This document shows, in pieces, positions 33,074-41,506 of a stretch of DNA of 41,506 bases. Each line of letters opens with the position of its first letter. Position 1 is the stretch's first letter. The translations under genes were made by a program, and so were the position numbers. The DNA lies in the NCBI GenBank assembly GCA_031274845.1, contig JAISPN010000015.1, forward strand, positions 1 through 41,506, read 5' to 3'. Source of the DNA: Acidobacteriaceae bacterium. Its GTDB lineage: Bacteria; Acidobacteriota; Vicinamibacteria; Vicinamibacterales; CAVVIG01. The notes beneath the pieces were generated by a model. The model made no database searches. It was not told the origin of the DNA and worked only from the letters and a program-made list of their open reading frames with translations.

Positions 33074-34666
33074 ATGAACAATCTTCGTTGGAAGCTCGTT
33101 ATCACGATCGCGGTCACCTTGATCTTCGGTGCGGTCGGTGTCTATCCGATCGTCGCGTCGCGGTTTGGCGTGACGCAGCCGAAGTTCCTGATGGACCGGG
33201 CGATCAAACTCGGACTCGACTTGCGCGGGGGGGTGCACCTGGTGCTCCGCGTGCAGACCGACGATGCGTTGCGCGTCGAGACCGAGGCGGAAATGGAGCG
33301 GCTGCGCGATCGCCTCTCGACGGCGGGCATTTCGACGTCGAACCTGGCCGTCTCCAGTCCGACGTCGTTCATGGCGGAAGGCGTGTCTTCCGAGCAGGAC
33401 CCCGCGTTTCGAACCGCGGCGAACGATCTCAGCTCGAACTTCGAGCGCAACTCGGGCGTGAACGGCACCTACACCTTCGCGATGAAACCGAACGTCGTGG
33501 TGCAACTGCGCGAGGAAGCGGTGGTGCAGGCGCGCGAGACGATCGAACGCCGCGTCAACGAGCTGGGCGTCTCCGAGCCGAGCATCGCGCAGCAGGGCAC
33601 TGACGGCGATCAGATTCTGGTGCAGCTTCCGGGCGTGACCGATGTGAATCGCGCGAAGGAGATCATCCGTTCGACGGGACGTCTCGAGCTCAAGATCGTC
33701 GAGCGCACCGCGAGCACGCAGGACGAACTCCTCATCAACGGTCAGCCGCCCACCGGCATGGACATCGTGCCTGGCGCGGCCGATTACGGCGGCGGGACGC
33801 TCTACTACCTTGTGCGTCATGCGGCCGTGGTGACTGGCCGCGACCTGCGGAGCGCCCGCCCATCGCTCGACGAGAACAATCGCCCGGCGGTGGCCTTTAC
33901 GTTGACCACGGACGGCTCGGAGAAGTTCGGCCGGGCCACCGGCGAGAACATCGGCCGTCAGCTCGCGATCATCCTCGACGAGCGCGTGCAGTCGGCGCCG
34001 CGCATCGATGCGCGCATCACCGGGGAAGGGCGTATTTCCGGCAGCTTCACCAACGAAGCCGTGCAGAACCTGTCGCTGATTTTGCGGTCTGGCTCGTTGC
34101 CGGCGACGTTGACGTATCTGCAGGAGCGGACGATCGGTCCGAGCCTTGGCGCTGACGCGATTCGTTCAGGCGTGCTCGCCTCGGGGGTCGGGCTCGCGCT
34201 GATCATCGTGTTCATGCTGATCTACTACAAGCTGTCGGGTGTGAACGCGGTCGTCGCGCTGGTGTTGAACCTGGTCATCCTGCTCGGTCTGATGGCGTAC
34301 ATCGGAGCGGTCATGACGCTGCCCGGGATCGCTGGCTTCGTGTTGACGATGGGGATCGGCGTCGATTCGAACGTGCTCATCTTCGAACGCATCAAGGAAG
34401 AACTCGAGGCTGGACGCGGCGTGCGCGCGTCGGTCAACACCGGCTTCGGCCGCGTGTTCCTGACACTGCTCGATACGCACGTGGCCGCGCTCATCTCGGC
34501 GGCGTTTCTCATTCAGTTCGGCACCGGTCCGATTCGCGGCTTTGCCTACACGCTGATTCTCGGTCTCGTGTCGAATCTGTTCACCGCGACATTCGTGTCC
34601 AAAACCCTGTTCGAGCTGGTGTTGTCGCGGCAGCGTCAATCAGCCACGGCCACCCTTTCCATCTAG
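33074..34666 (+). CDS. secD: Protein translocase subunit SecD
   Basis: 530 residues. With SecF it uses the ion gradient to pull exported proteins across the inner membrane. The first span is at about 8-28, then 'DLRGGVHLVLRV' and a large periplasmic P1 domain (about 60-350, with 'RRVNELGVSEPSIAQQG' and 'GRLELKIVER'). The C-terminal half has five predicted spans, including 'GFVLTMGIGVDSNVLIFERIKEEL', which carries the conserved acidic residue. SecF follows after 6 nt. Confidence 0.96.
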   Translation: MNNLRWKLVITIAVTLIFGAVGVYPIVASRFGVTQPKFLMDRAIKLGLDLRGGVHLVLRVQTDDALRVETEAEMERLRDRLSTAGISTSNLAVSSPTSFMAEGVSSEQDPAFRTAANDLSSNFERNSGVNGTYTFAMKPNVVVQLREEAVVQARETIERRVNELGVSEPSIAQQGTDGDQILVQLPGVTDVNRAKEIIRSTGRLELKIVERTASTQDELLINGQPPTGMDIVPGAADYGGGTLYYLVRHAAVVTGRDLRSARPSLDENNRPAVAFTLTTDGSEKFGRATGENIGRQLAIILDERVQSAPRIDARITGEGRISGSFTNEAVQNLSLILRSGSLPATLTYLQERTIGPSLGADAIRSGVLASGVGLALIIVFMLIYYKLSGVNAVVALVLNLVILLGLMAYIGAVMTLPGIAGFVLTMGIGVDSNVLIFERIKEELEAGRGVRASVNTGFGRVFLTLLDTHVAALISAAFLIQFGTGPIRGFAYTLILGLVSNLFTATFVSKTLFELVLSRQRQSATATLSI

Positions 34667-34672
34667 TCAGTC

Positions 34673-35668
34673 ATGCACATTTTCAAGCACAGCAATTTCG
34701 ACTTCCTGCGCTGGCGCTGGCACGCGCTGGTGTTGTCGTGGGTCGTCATCATCGCGGGCCTCGCCGTCATCTGGACCAAAGGGGTGCCGCGCAGTATCGA
34801 GTTCGCGGGCGGCACGGCGCTTATCGTGCAGTTCGAGCAGCAGCCGTCTGTTGAACAGGTCCGCCACGGGCTCGACAGCTACGGCGAGAGCGTCATTCAG
34901 GCGTATGGCGATCCATCGCAGCGTCAGGTGCTCATTCGGGTGCCGACGAGCGGCGCCGAGTCGGGCGACCAGATGAGCATGACGAAGGAAGCGGTGACCG
35001 CCGCCTTGCAACATGCCAACCTGGGAAACTTCTCAATCGTCGGGACTGAAATCGTCAGCCCGACGGTCGGTCACGAGCTGACGACCAAGGGGACGTGGGC
35101 GACGGTGTTGTCGCTCATCGGCATTCTGGCCTACATCGCATTTCGTTATCAGTTGAGTTTCGCGGTCGGGGCTGTCGTGGCCACCTTGCACGACCTGCTG
35201 GTGACGCTGGCGCTGCTCGCTTTCTTCCGGTACGAGCTGTCGCTGAACGTCATCGCCGCCATCTTGACGGTGACCGGGTACTCGACCAACGACACGATCG
35301 TCATCTTCGACCGCGTCCGCGAGAACCTGCGCGGCATGCGGCGCGATTCGCTGAAAGATGTCATCAACGTGTCGATCAACCAGACGCTCGGTCGAACGGT
35401 GCTGACGGCTGGCACGGCGCTCCTGAGCGCGCTCGCGCTGTTCCTGTTTGGTGGAGAAGTGCTGCGCGGGTTCGCGTTCACGATGCTCGTCGGCATCATC
35501 ACCGGCACCTATTCGAGCGTCTTTGTCGCCGCGGCCATCGTTACCTTCTGGCGTGGCGAGGGGCCGACCAAGGCGGCCGCGCACGCGCCAGCCATGGCGG
35601 CGGCGTCCAACGCACCCCAGCAACCGACGCGCAAGGCCAAGCCGCAGCGCAAGGTGCGGGCTTCGTAG
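34673..35668 (+). CDS. secF: Protein translocase subunit SecF
   Basis: 331 residues. The N-terminal span (about 18-37) is followed by 'SIEFAGGTALIVQF' (SecF signature) and a small periplasmic domain. Five further spans include 'ILTVTGYSTNDTIVIFDRVREN' and 'GRTVLTAGTALLSALALFLFGG'. The cytoplasmic tail (about 300-331) is Ala/Lys-rich. It forms the SecDF complex with the upstream gene product. Confidence 0.96.
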   Translation: MHIFKHSNFDFLRWRWHALVLSWVVIIAGLAVIWTKGVPRSIEFAGGTALIVQFEQQPSVEQVRHGLDSYGESVIQAYGDPSQRQVLIRVPTSGAESGDQMSMTKEAVTAALQHANLGNFSIVGTEIVSPTVGHELTTKGTWATVLSLIGILAYIAFRYQLSFAVGAVVATLHDLLVTLALLAFFRYELSLNVIAAILTVTGYSTNDTIVIFDRVRENLRGMRRDSLKDVINVSINQTLGRTVLTAGTALLSALALFLFGGEVLRGFAFTMLVGIITGTYSSVFVAAAIVTFWRGEGPTKAAAHAPAMAAASNAPQQPTRKAKPQRKVRAS

Positions 35669-35677
35669 TCCCGGTCG

Positions 35678-36478
35678 TTGGCTCCCCTGCAAGCAGCCCT
35701 GCTCGGCGTGGTGCAGGGGCTTACCGAGTTTCTGCCGGTCTCCTCAACCGCTCATTTGCTTGTCAGTGAGCGCTTGCTCGGCTATGACGATCCGGGCAGC
35801 GTCTTCACCGAGATGATTCAGCTCGGGTCGATGTTCGCGATCCTCTGGCTCTACCGCGAGAAGATCATCGCGGTCGTCCGCGGGCTCCCATCCGACCGCG
35901 CCGCACGCCATTTCGCCCTGATGCTGTTTGTGGCCTTCGTGCCGGCGATTGTGGCCGGTCTGCTGTTGTCAGGCTGGGTCGAGCGTGTCCTTCACAAGAG
36001 TATTCCCGTCATGGCGACGGCATTCATCGTTGGCGGCGTGGTGATGCTGCTCGTCGAGCGGTTCAGGCCAACGCCCACGGTGACGCGCGTCGACGACACG
36101 TCGATTCCGCACGCGGCCGGGATCGGTCTGGCGCAGGTGCTGGCGCTTGTGCCGGGTGTCTCGCGATCGGGCGCCACGATCGTGGGTGGTCTGCTCATGC
36201 GATTGGAGCGGCCGGCGGCGGCGGAGTTTTCGTTCTTTCTCGCGATGCCCACACTCGCCGCGGCGTTCGCGCACAGCGCGATTGAATTGCGGCATCAGAT
36301 GACGCCGGATCGGTTCGCCGATATCGCGATTGGATTCGTGACGGCGTTTGTGGCGTCGGTCATCGTCGTTCGTCCGTTTCTCTCGTTCGTGCGCCGCTCC
36401 GGATTCCGGCTGTTCGCGTGGTACCGGATCGTGGCTGGCGCGCTGCTCCTCGCAGGCGTGGCCGCGGGATACCTTTGA
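35678..36478 (+). CDS. uppP: Undecaprenyl-diphosphatase
   Basis: 266 residues from a TTG start 9 nt after secF. This is the BacA-type integral membrane phosphatase that recycles undecaprenyl pyrophosphate for peptidoglycan and O-antigen synthesis. 'LGVVQGLTEFLPVSSTAHL' (about 8-26) holds the glutamate-rich site, and 'LVPGVSRSGATIVGGLL' (about 157-173) holds the second conserved motif with Ser and Arg. Eight hydrophobic spans are consistent with the fold. No better start codon lies near. Confidence 0.95.
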   Translation: MAPLQAALLGVVQGLTEFLPVSSTAHLLVSERLLGYDDPGSVFTEMIQLGSMFAILWLYREKIIAVVRGLPSDRAARHFALMLFVAFVPAIVAGLLLSGWVERVLHKSIPVMATAFIVGGVVMLLVERFRPTPTVTRVDDTSIPHAAGIGLAQVLALVPGVSRSGATIVGGLLMRLERPAAAEFSFFLAMPTLAAAFAHSAIELRHQMTPDRFADIAIGFVTAFVASVIVVRPFLSFVRRSGFRLFAWYRIVAGALLLAGVAAGYL

Positions 36479-36479
36479 C

Positions 36480-37097
36480 ATGCAGTGGCTGCGCCGCCGG
36501 TTCATTGCCGGGTTCTTCATCATCGTGCCGCTCTTCATCACCGTGGCGGCGTTCGTGTGGGTGTTTGGCAGAGTCGATGGTCTAGTCGAGCCGTTCTACG
36601 AGCGGCTCCTGGGGCAGCGCGTACCGGGGCTCGGCATCGTGACGACGATGGTGGTGGTGCTGCTCGTCGGTGTGTTCGCGACAAACGTCGTCGGCCGGCA
36701 GTTGCTGCAGCGCGCCGATGGCTATCTCCTCCGCGTGCCGGTGTTCAAGACGATCTACGCGCCGGTCAAGCAGCTCATCGTTGCGTTTTCTCCCGACAAC
36801 GAATTTGGATTCAAGCGTGTCGTGTTGCTTGAGGGGAAGTCACAATATTCGCTGGGGTTCCTCACTAAGGAGTTCACGGTCGAGCGCGGGCAGGGGCCGC
36901 AGCCGTTTGTGGCGGTGTACGTGCCGACGAATCACCTGTATCTGGGGGACATCGTCATCATCGAGCAGGAGCGTGTGATTTTTCCCGATATCACCGTTGA
37001 AGAAGGGCTCCGCATCTTCCTGACGGGCGGGATGGCGTTGCCGGACGGCGTTCGGGAATCGCGCGATGAGGATCAGACGCAGGAGTTCCGAGTATAA
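36480..37097 (+). CDS. DUF502 family membrane protein
   Basis: 205 residues from ATG 36480, 1 nt after the uppP stop. Two membrane spans (about 8-30 and 53-76) are followed by a conserved soluble domain with 'ADGYLLRVPVFKTIYAPVKQL', 'SLGFLTKEF' and 'VAVYVPTNHLYLGDIVIIE'. This matches DUF502, a widespread membrane family without an established bacterial function. The tail is acidic. It probably ends the tgt-to-uppP operon. Confidence 0.9.
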   Translation: MQWLRRRFIAGFFIIVPLFITVAAFVWVFGRVDGLVEPFYERLLGQRVPGLGIVTTMVVVLLVGVFATNVVGRQLLQRADGYLLRVPVFKTIYAPVKQLIVAFSPDNEFGFKRVVLLEGKSQYSLGFLTKEFTVERGQGPQPFVAVYVPTNHLYLGDIVIIEQERVIFPDITVEEGLRIFLTGGMALPDGVRESRDEDQTQEFRV

Positions 37098-37162
37098 TCC
37101 GTCGTTTTCTATTGTGAGACTGGCCCGCTTTTGACGGGGCCGACTATCGAGCGAGAGGTGAG

Positions 37163-39640
37163 ATGAGCGCGACCGTGCAAAGATTCGTCGGACGCCTGGC
37201 CGTCCTCGTGATGTTCTTCGGGGTGATGTCATCCGCAAGCCGCGTGATGTTCGCGCAGGAGGCGGCGCCGGTTCACCATGGCGGCGAAGCGTCGCTCGTC
37301 GTGCCCGATCTGTCGTCGGTGACGTTTGCGGGCGGAATCGATGGGCACACGCTGCTCATGACTGGCCTTGTCGTCAGCGCCCTTGGCCTGCTGTTCGGCC
37401 TCCTGACCTTCACCCAGCTGAAAAATCTGCCGGTCCACAGCTCGATGCGCGAAGTATCGGAGCTGATTTACGAGACCTGCAAGACCTACCTCACGACACA
37501 GGGCCGCTTCATCATGGTGCTCTGGGCGTTCATCGCGGTGATCATCGCCGCGTATTTCGGCTGGCTCTCGCCGGTGCCGAACAAGCCCGTGGGGCTGACG
37601 CTCGGGATCATCCTGCTGTTCTCGCTCGTCGGCATCGCGGGCAGCTACGGCGTCGCGTGGTTCGGCATCCGCGTGAACACGTTCGCCAATTCACGCGCGG
37701 CCTTCGCGAGCCTTCGTGGCAAGCCGTTCCCGACGTATGCGATTCCGCTGCGCGCCGGGATGAGCATCGGTATGCTCCTCATCAGCGTCGAACTGCTGCT
37801 GATGCTGTTCATCCTGCTGTTCGTGCCGGGCGACTACGCGGGCCCGTGCTTCATCGGCTTTGCCATCGGTGAATCGCTTGGCGCCGCGGCGCTCCGCATT
37901 GCCGGCGGCATCTTCACGAAGATCGCCGACATCGGCTCCGACCTGATGAAAATCGTCTTCAACATCAAGGAAGACGACGCGCGGAACCCGGGCGTGATCG
38001 CGGACTGCACCGGCGACAACGCTGGCGATTCGGTCGGTCCGAGCGCTGACGGTTTCGAGACGTACGGCGTGACGGGCGTGGCGCTCATCTCGTTCATCCT
38101 GCTGGCGGTGCGCAACCCCACGGTTCAGGTCCAACTGCTCGTCTGGATCTTCGTGATGCGCATCATGATGGTGATCGCGAGCGGGCTGTCGTACTTCATC
38201 AACGAAACGATCGCCAAAGGGAAATACGGCGACGTCGACAAGATGAACTTCGAGGCGCCGCTCACCTCTCTCGTGTGGCTCACCTCGATCATCTCGGTCG
38301 TCCTCACCTACGTTGTGTCGTACGTGCTGATTCCAAATCTTGGCGACGGCACGATCTGGTGGAAGCTGTCGACGGTGATCACGTGCGGCACGCTGGCTGG
38401 CGCGATCATTCCCGAGTTCGTCAAGGTGTTCACCTCCACCGAGTCGAGCCATGTGAAGGAAGTGGTGATCTCGTCGAAAGAAGGCGGGGCGTCGCTCAAC
38501 ATCCTGTCAGGCTTCGTGGCCGGGAACTTCAGCGCCTACTGGTTGGGCCTCAGTATCGTCACCTTGATGGGGATTGCCTATCTGGTGAGCCTGCAGGGCC
38601 TCGAATCGCTGATGCTCGCGCCCGCGGTGTTTGCGTTCGGTCTCGTCGCGTTCGGCTTCCTCGGCATGGGGCCGGTCACGATTGCGGTCGACTCGTACGG
38701 CCCGGTGACCGACAACGCGCAGTCGGTGTTCGAGCTTTCAGTTATCGAAGGCGTGCCCGGCATCAAGGAGCAGCTCAAGAAGGAATTTGGCTTCGACGTG
38801 AAGTTCGATCGCGCGAAGGAGCTGCTCGAAGAGAACGACGGGGCGGGCAATACGTTCAAGGCGACGGCAAAGCCGGTGCTGATTGGCACGGCGGTCGTCG
38901 GCGCGACGACGATGATCTTCTCGATCATCGTGTCGTTGACGTCAGGGCTGACGCAGGATCTGGACAAGCTGTCGCTGCTCCATCCGCCGTTCGTCCTTGG
39001 CCTCATCACGGGCGGCGCGATGATCTACTGGTTCACGGGCGCGTCGGCGCAGGCGGTGACCACGGGCGCCTATCGCGCGGTCGAGTTCATCAAGGCGAAC
39101 ATTCGTCTCGATGGCATCGAGAAAGCTTCGGTGACGGACAGCAAGAAGGTGGTGGAGATCTGCACGCAGTACGCGCAGAAGGGGATGTTCAACATCTTCC
39201 TCACCGTCTTCTTCGCGACGCTCGCCTTTGCGTTCGTTGAGCCCTATTTCTTCATTGGCTACCTGGTGTCGATTGCGCTCTTCGGGTTGTACCAGGCGAT
39301 TTTCATGGCCAACGCGGGTGGCGCTTGGGACAATGCCAAGAAAATTGTCGAAGTTGAGCTGAAGGCCAAGGGGACGCCGCTGCATGCCGCGACGGTTGTG
39401 GGCGATACGGTCGGCGATCCGTTCAAGGACACCTCATCGGTGGCGATGAACCCGGTCATCAAGTTCACGACGCTGTTCGGGCTGCTGGCGGTTGAACTGG
39501 CCGTCAAGTTGTCGACGGATGCCGGGGCGGGCGTGAGCCACGTGCTGGCGGCTGTATTCTTCGCGTTGTCGTTGTTCTTTGTCTGGCGATCGTTCTACGG
39601 TATGCGGATTGGCGGCGCGGACCAGACATCCGGGCATTGA
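37163..39640 (+). CDS. hppA: Membrane-bound cation-translocating pyrophosphatase (divergent)
   Basis: 825 residues with about sixteen membrane spans. It couples pyrophosphate hydrolysis to H+ and/or Na+ export. The pyrophosphate site reads 'KEDDARNPGVIADCTGDNAGD', where most family members have EDDPRNPAxIADNVGDNVGD. 'ADIGSDLMKIVFNI' replaces the usual DVGADLVGKVE. At the K+-dependence site, GNTFKA has Lys566 (the K+-independent residue) with Ala569 three positions on, where K+-independent proton pumps usually have Thr. This points to a divergent subgroup, so the pumped ion is uncertain. AGAGGTGAG precedes the ATG. A TATAAT at 37093-37098 and a GGCCC/GGGCC hairpin lie upstream. Confidence 0.92.
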   Translation: MSATVQRFVGRLAVLVMFFGVMSSASRVMFAQEAAPVHHGGEASLVVPDLSSVTFAGGIDGHTLLMTGLVVSALGLLFGLLTFTQLKNLPVHSSMREVSELIYETCKTYLTTQGRFIMVLWAFIAVIIAAYFGWLSPVPNKPVGLTLGIILLFSLVGIAGSYGVAWFGIRVNTFANSRAAFASLRGKPFPTYAIPLRAGMSIGMLLISVELLLMLFILLFVPGDYAGPCFIGFAIGESLGAAALRIAGGIFTKIADIGSDLMKIVFNIKEDDARNPGVIADCTGDNAGDSVGPSADGFETYGVTGVALISFILLAVRNPTVQVQLLVWIFVMRIMMVIASGLSYFINETIAKGKYGDVDKMNFEAPLTSLVWLTSIISVVLTYVVSYVLIPNLGDGTIWWKLSTVITCGTLAGAIIPEFVKVFTSTESSHVKEVVISSKEGGASLNILSGFVAGNFSAYWLGLSIVTLMGIAYLVSLQGLESLMLAPAVFAFGLVAFGFLGMGPVTIAVDSYGPVTDNAQSVFELSVIEGVPGIKEQLKKEFGFDVKFDRAKELLEENDGAGNTFKATAKPVLIGTAVVGATTMIFSIIVSLTSGLTQDLDKLSLLHPPFVLGLITGGAMIYWFTGASAQAVTTGAYRAVEFIKANIRLDGIEKASVTDSKKVVEICTQYAQKGMFNIFLTVFFATLAFAFVEPYFFIGYLVSIALFGLYQAIFMANAGGAWDNAKKIVEVELKAKGTPLHAATVVGDTVGDPFKDTSSVAMNPVIKFTTLFGLLAVELAVKLSTDAGAGVSHVLAAVFFALSLFFVWRSFYGMRIGGADQTSGH

Positions 39641-39683
39641 CCCGATTTTTAAAATTCGGTGTCTAAGCGACCAGGACTTTGCA

Positions 39684-39713
39684 TTGACGCGCCGAATTTT
39701 GGCTGATTATAAT
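39684..39713 (+). promoter_or_regulatory. Predicted strong promoter of tonB-exbB-exbD
   Basis: TTGACG (39684-39689), 18 bp, TATAAT (39708-39713, perfect). The predicted start is near 39720, giving a leader of about 77 nt before GTG 39797 with AGGGAG upstream of it. Just 5', CCGATTTTTAAAATTCGG (39642-39659) is an imperfect hairpin after hppA and may end its transcript. Confidence 0.6.
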
Positions 39714-39796
39714 CGCCGTCTTTGTGCGGCCTCGCGAACCCGGTGGCGGGATGCGCGGCGCACTGATTCGAAGAAGACTCAGAGGGAGACCTAATC

Positions 39797-40528
39797 GTGG
39801 CACGTGACATGTTCGGCGATGTGGTGGACCCATCCGTCAAGGTGGGCAGCCGGAGCTGGTATACAGTTCCGCTGTCGATCCTCGTGCATAGCGTGGTCCT
39901 TGGCGCGGTGATCATCATTCCGCTGATGGCGGCAGATGTGTTACCGACTCCACCATCGATGATGGCGTTCGTGGCGGCTCCGCCGCCCCCTCCGCCCCCT
40001 CCGCCACCCCCGCCGCCCCCGCCGCCGCCGACTCAGGCTCCCCCGCCGAAGGTCGAAGTGAATCCGGCGGCCGCGCCGGTTGAAGCGCCCAAGGAAATCA
40101 AGCCGGAAACGGGCATCGAACAGGGTGTCAAGGGTGCGGTTGGTGGGATTGAAGGCGGTGTCGTCGGTGGAGTCACCGGCGGGATCGTGGGTGGCCTCGA
40201 AGCGGCGCCACCGCCACCACCGCCGCCACCACCGCCACCGCAGGCGGTGCGCGTGGGTGGGGCTATCAAGCCACCGACTCAGCTGAAGCGCGTGAACCCT
40301 GTGTATCCGCCAATTGCACAGTCCGCGCGCGTGCAAGGCGTGGTGATCATCGAGGCGACGATCGGTCCCGATGGCCACGTGCAAGACGCGAAAGTGCTTC
40401 GATCGATTCCGCTGCTTGACGCGGCGGCGCTCGATGCGGTGAGGCAGTGGGTGTACACGCCGACCACGCTGAACGGAACGCCGGTGCCGGTCATCATGAC
40501 GGTGACGGTGAACTTTACGCTGCAATAG
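39797..40528 (+). CDS. tonB: TonB-family energy transducer
   Basis: 243 residues from GTG. One membrane span (about 25-46) precedes a run of about 17 prolines (about 58-75), a Gly/Val-rich linker and a second proline run (about 137-147). The TonB C-terminal domain (about 155-243) has 'LKRVNPVYPPIAQSARVQGVVIIEATIGPDG', 'LDAAALDAVRQWVY' and 'NFTLQ', whose parts are typical. It passes the proton-motive force from ExbBD to outer-membrane receptors. The paired exbB and exbD genes follow. The substrate system is not visible. Confidence 0.92.
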   Translation: MARDMFGDVVDPSVKVGSRSWYTVPLSILVHSVVLGAVIIIPLMAADVLPTPPSMMAFVAAPPPPPPPPPPPPPPPPPTQAPPPKVEVNPAAAPVEAPKEIKPETGIEQGVKGAVGGIEGGVVGGVTGGIVGGLEAAPPPPPPPPPPPQAVRVGGAIKPPTQLKRVNPVYPPIAQSARVQGVVIIEATIGPDGHVQDAKVLRSIPLLDAAALDAVRQWVYTPTTLNGTPVPVIMTVTVNFTLQ

Positions 40529-40604
40529 TTAGAACGCAAGGCGACAACAAGTAGTAACGAAATCTCATGGTGAGACGGCTTTTCGTCTCGATGGAGGATG
40601 GACC

Positions 40605-41276
40605 GTGGACCTGATGGAAATGTACGCCCAGATGACAATCGTCGCGAAGGCAGTTGCTTTCGTGCTGATTATCATGTCGATGTGGTCGCTTGGCGTGGGT
40701 ATCGAGCGCTTCTTCACCTACCAGCAGGCCAAGAATCAGTCAAAGCTCTTCGCGCCGCAGGTTGCCAAGCACCTCAAGGAAGGGCGTCTGAAGGACGCAG
40801 TGGCACTCTCGTCCTCCAAGAATTACCGCTATAGCCACCTCGCGAAAGTCGTGCTTGCCGGCTTGCAGGAATATCAGTTCCAGCAAGAATCGAATCAAGG
40901 CCTGAGCCGCGAAGATGTCATGGACACCGTTCGCCGCGCGATTCAGCGCGCGTCGGCGCTCACCGCGTCGGACCTGAAGAAGGGCGTTCCGGCGCTTGCG
41001 ACCATCGGCTCGACGGCGCCGTTCGTCGGTCTGCTCGGCACGGTCGTCGGCGTCATCAACGCGTTCCAGGGCATCGGCGCGAGCGGTTCGGCTGGTATCG
41101 GCGCCGTGTCGGTCGGTATTTCGGAAGCGCTCGTCGAGACCGCGCTTGGTCTGGTCGTCGCGATTCCGGCGGTGTGGATCTACAACTACCTCACCGCGCG
41201 CATCGAGTACTTCAACGTCGAGATGGACAACTCGTCGTCGGAACTCGTCGACTACTTCATCCGGAAGACCGCGTAG
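40605..41276 (+). CDS. exbB: MotA/TolQ/ExbB proton-channel protein
   Basis: 223 residues from GTG, with GGAGGA 13-8 nt upstream. It is the inner-membrane subunit of the TonB (or Tol) motor. The first span (about 12-30) is followed by a cytoplasmic loop. The conserved 'ALATIGSTAPFVGLLGTVVGVINAF' span (about 128-152) and 'SVGISEALVETALGLVVAIPAVWIYNYL' (about 166-193) hold the channel residues. Company with tonB favours ExbB over TolQ. Confidence 0.93.
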   Translation: MDLMEMYAQMTIVAKAVAFVLIIMSMWSLGVGIERFFTYQQAKNQSKLFAPQVAKHLKEGRLKDAVALSSSKNYRYSHLAKVVLAGLQEYQFQQESNQGLSREDVMDTVRRAIQRASALTASDLKKGVPALATIGSTAPFVGLLGTVVGVINAFQGIGASGSAGIGAVSVGISEALVETALGLVVAIPAVWIYNYLTARIEYFNVEMDNSSSELVDYFIRKTA

Positions 41277-41299
41277 GAACGTTGAAAGCGCAAAGGTCG

Positions 41300-41374
41300 A
41301 ATCGCAAACGTCGTGACGCACACCAACGTGGCTGTCGTGGCTTTTGCGATTTGACGGTTGCTTTTTGCGATTTG
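41300..41374. repeat. TTTGCGATTTG direct and inverted repeats between exbB and exbD
   Basis: AATCGCAAA (41300-41308) is inverted at TTTGCGATT (41343-41351), and TTTGCGATTTG recurs 21 bp on (41364-41374). It is a second short-repeat style, different from the CATCTGG family. It occupies most of the 114-bp gap inside an otherwise tight operon, so it could fold in the mRNA or be a small inserted repeat. Confidence 0.5.
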
Positions 41375-41390
41375 TAGGGAGATATAGCCC

Positions 41391-41506
41391 ATGGCAATGG
41401 ATCTTGGCGGCGCCAAAGGCGGGGTCAAATCCGAAATCAACGTCACCCCTCTGGTCGACGTCATGTTGGTGTTGCTCATCATCATGATGCTTGTCGCCCC
41501 GATGCT
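41391..41506 (+). CDS. exbD: ExbD/TolR biopolymer transport protein (3' partial)
   Basis: ATG 41391, preceded by AGGGAGA; 38 residues are visible before the window ends. 'KSEINVTPLVDVMLVLLIIMM' is the ExbD/TolR membrane segment with the essential aspartate (VDVMLVL). It should complete the TonB-ExbB-ExbD motor with the two upstream genes. Confidence 0.93.
   Translation, partial: MAMDLGGAKGGVKSEINVTPLVDVMLVLLIIMMLVAPM

Overview
The window comes from a GC-rich (mid-60s % by eye) Gram-negative bacterium. It has outer-membrane machinery (LptD, an autotransporter barrel, TonB/ExbB/ExbD), SecDF-YajC and a membrane pyrophosphatase. The mix of TPR and carboxypeptidase-regulatory-domain proteins, HEAT-cyclophilin fusions and many GTG/TTG starts resembles Acidobacteriota of the Vicinamibacteria type. 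That placement is an inference from gene style, not from a marker gene.

Layout. (1) 1-2491: the 3' end of an autotransporter gene, then an accessory islet made of short inverted 'CATCTGG/CCAGATG' repeats, a small XRE-type regulator and a mobile-mystery-protein A/B (HTH + Fic) pair behind an AT-rich operator-like promoter. (2) 2492-8878: larB, then on the opposite strand a family 2 glycosyltransferase, citrate synthase, lepA, lepB and a small membrane protein. (3) 8902-14618, minus strand: a DUF167 protein, a YggS-type PLP protein, an exported TPR protein, a DinG-like helicase, glyA and rpiB. (4) 14645-19012: an RlmI-like methyltransferase, a TPP riboswitch with thiC, an exported protein of unknown function (minus) and htpX. 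(5) 19018-27823, minus strand: a compact seven-gene run of deoxynucleoside kinase, accD, folC, lptD, an Rmd-like sugar-nucleotide reductase, a polytopic membrane protein and a radical SAM protein, mostly with stop/start overlaps. (6) 27854-31537: an exported HEAT-repeat/cyclophilin protein whose leader is out of frame, a bidirectional terminator, a 394-bp non-genic stretch and an exported TPR protein. (7) 31569-41506, plus strand: tgt-yajC-secD-secF-uppP-DUF502, a membrane pyrophosphatase, then tonB-exbB-exbD, with exbD cut by the window edge.

Most of the window is housekeeping: envelope biogenesis and protein export (lepB, secDF/yajC, lptD, uppP, htpX), central metabolism (citrate synthase, glyA, rpiB, accD, folC, thiC) and translation (lepA, tgt).

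The strongest candidate for something undescribed is at 30050-30345 on the minus strand. A consensus-like promoter (TTGACA, 16 bp, CATAAT) sits at the 5' edge of a stretch of about 195 nt that folds into several helices enclosed by a 7-bp closing stem. One of its 10-bp helices is complete only as minus-strand RNA, through a G-U pair. A G7 tract, a purine-rich ribosome-binding site, a 16-codon lysine-rich ORF and a bidirectional terminator follow. Other points of interest are near-leaderless divergent promoters with back-to-back -10 hexamers at several gene pairs, the repeat-bounded XRE gene, and a one-base frame break in the HEAT-cyclophilin gene.
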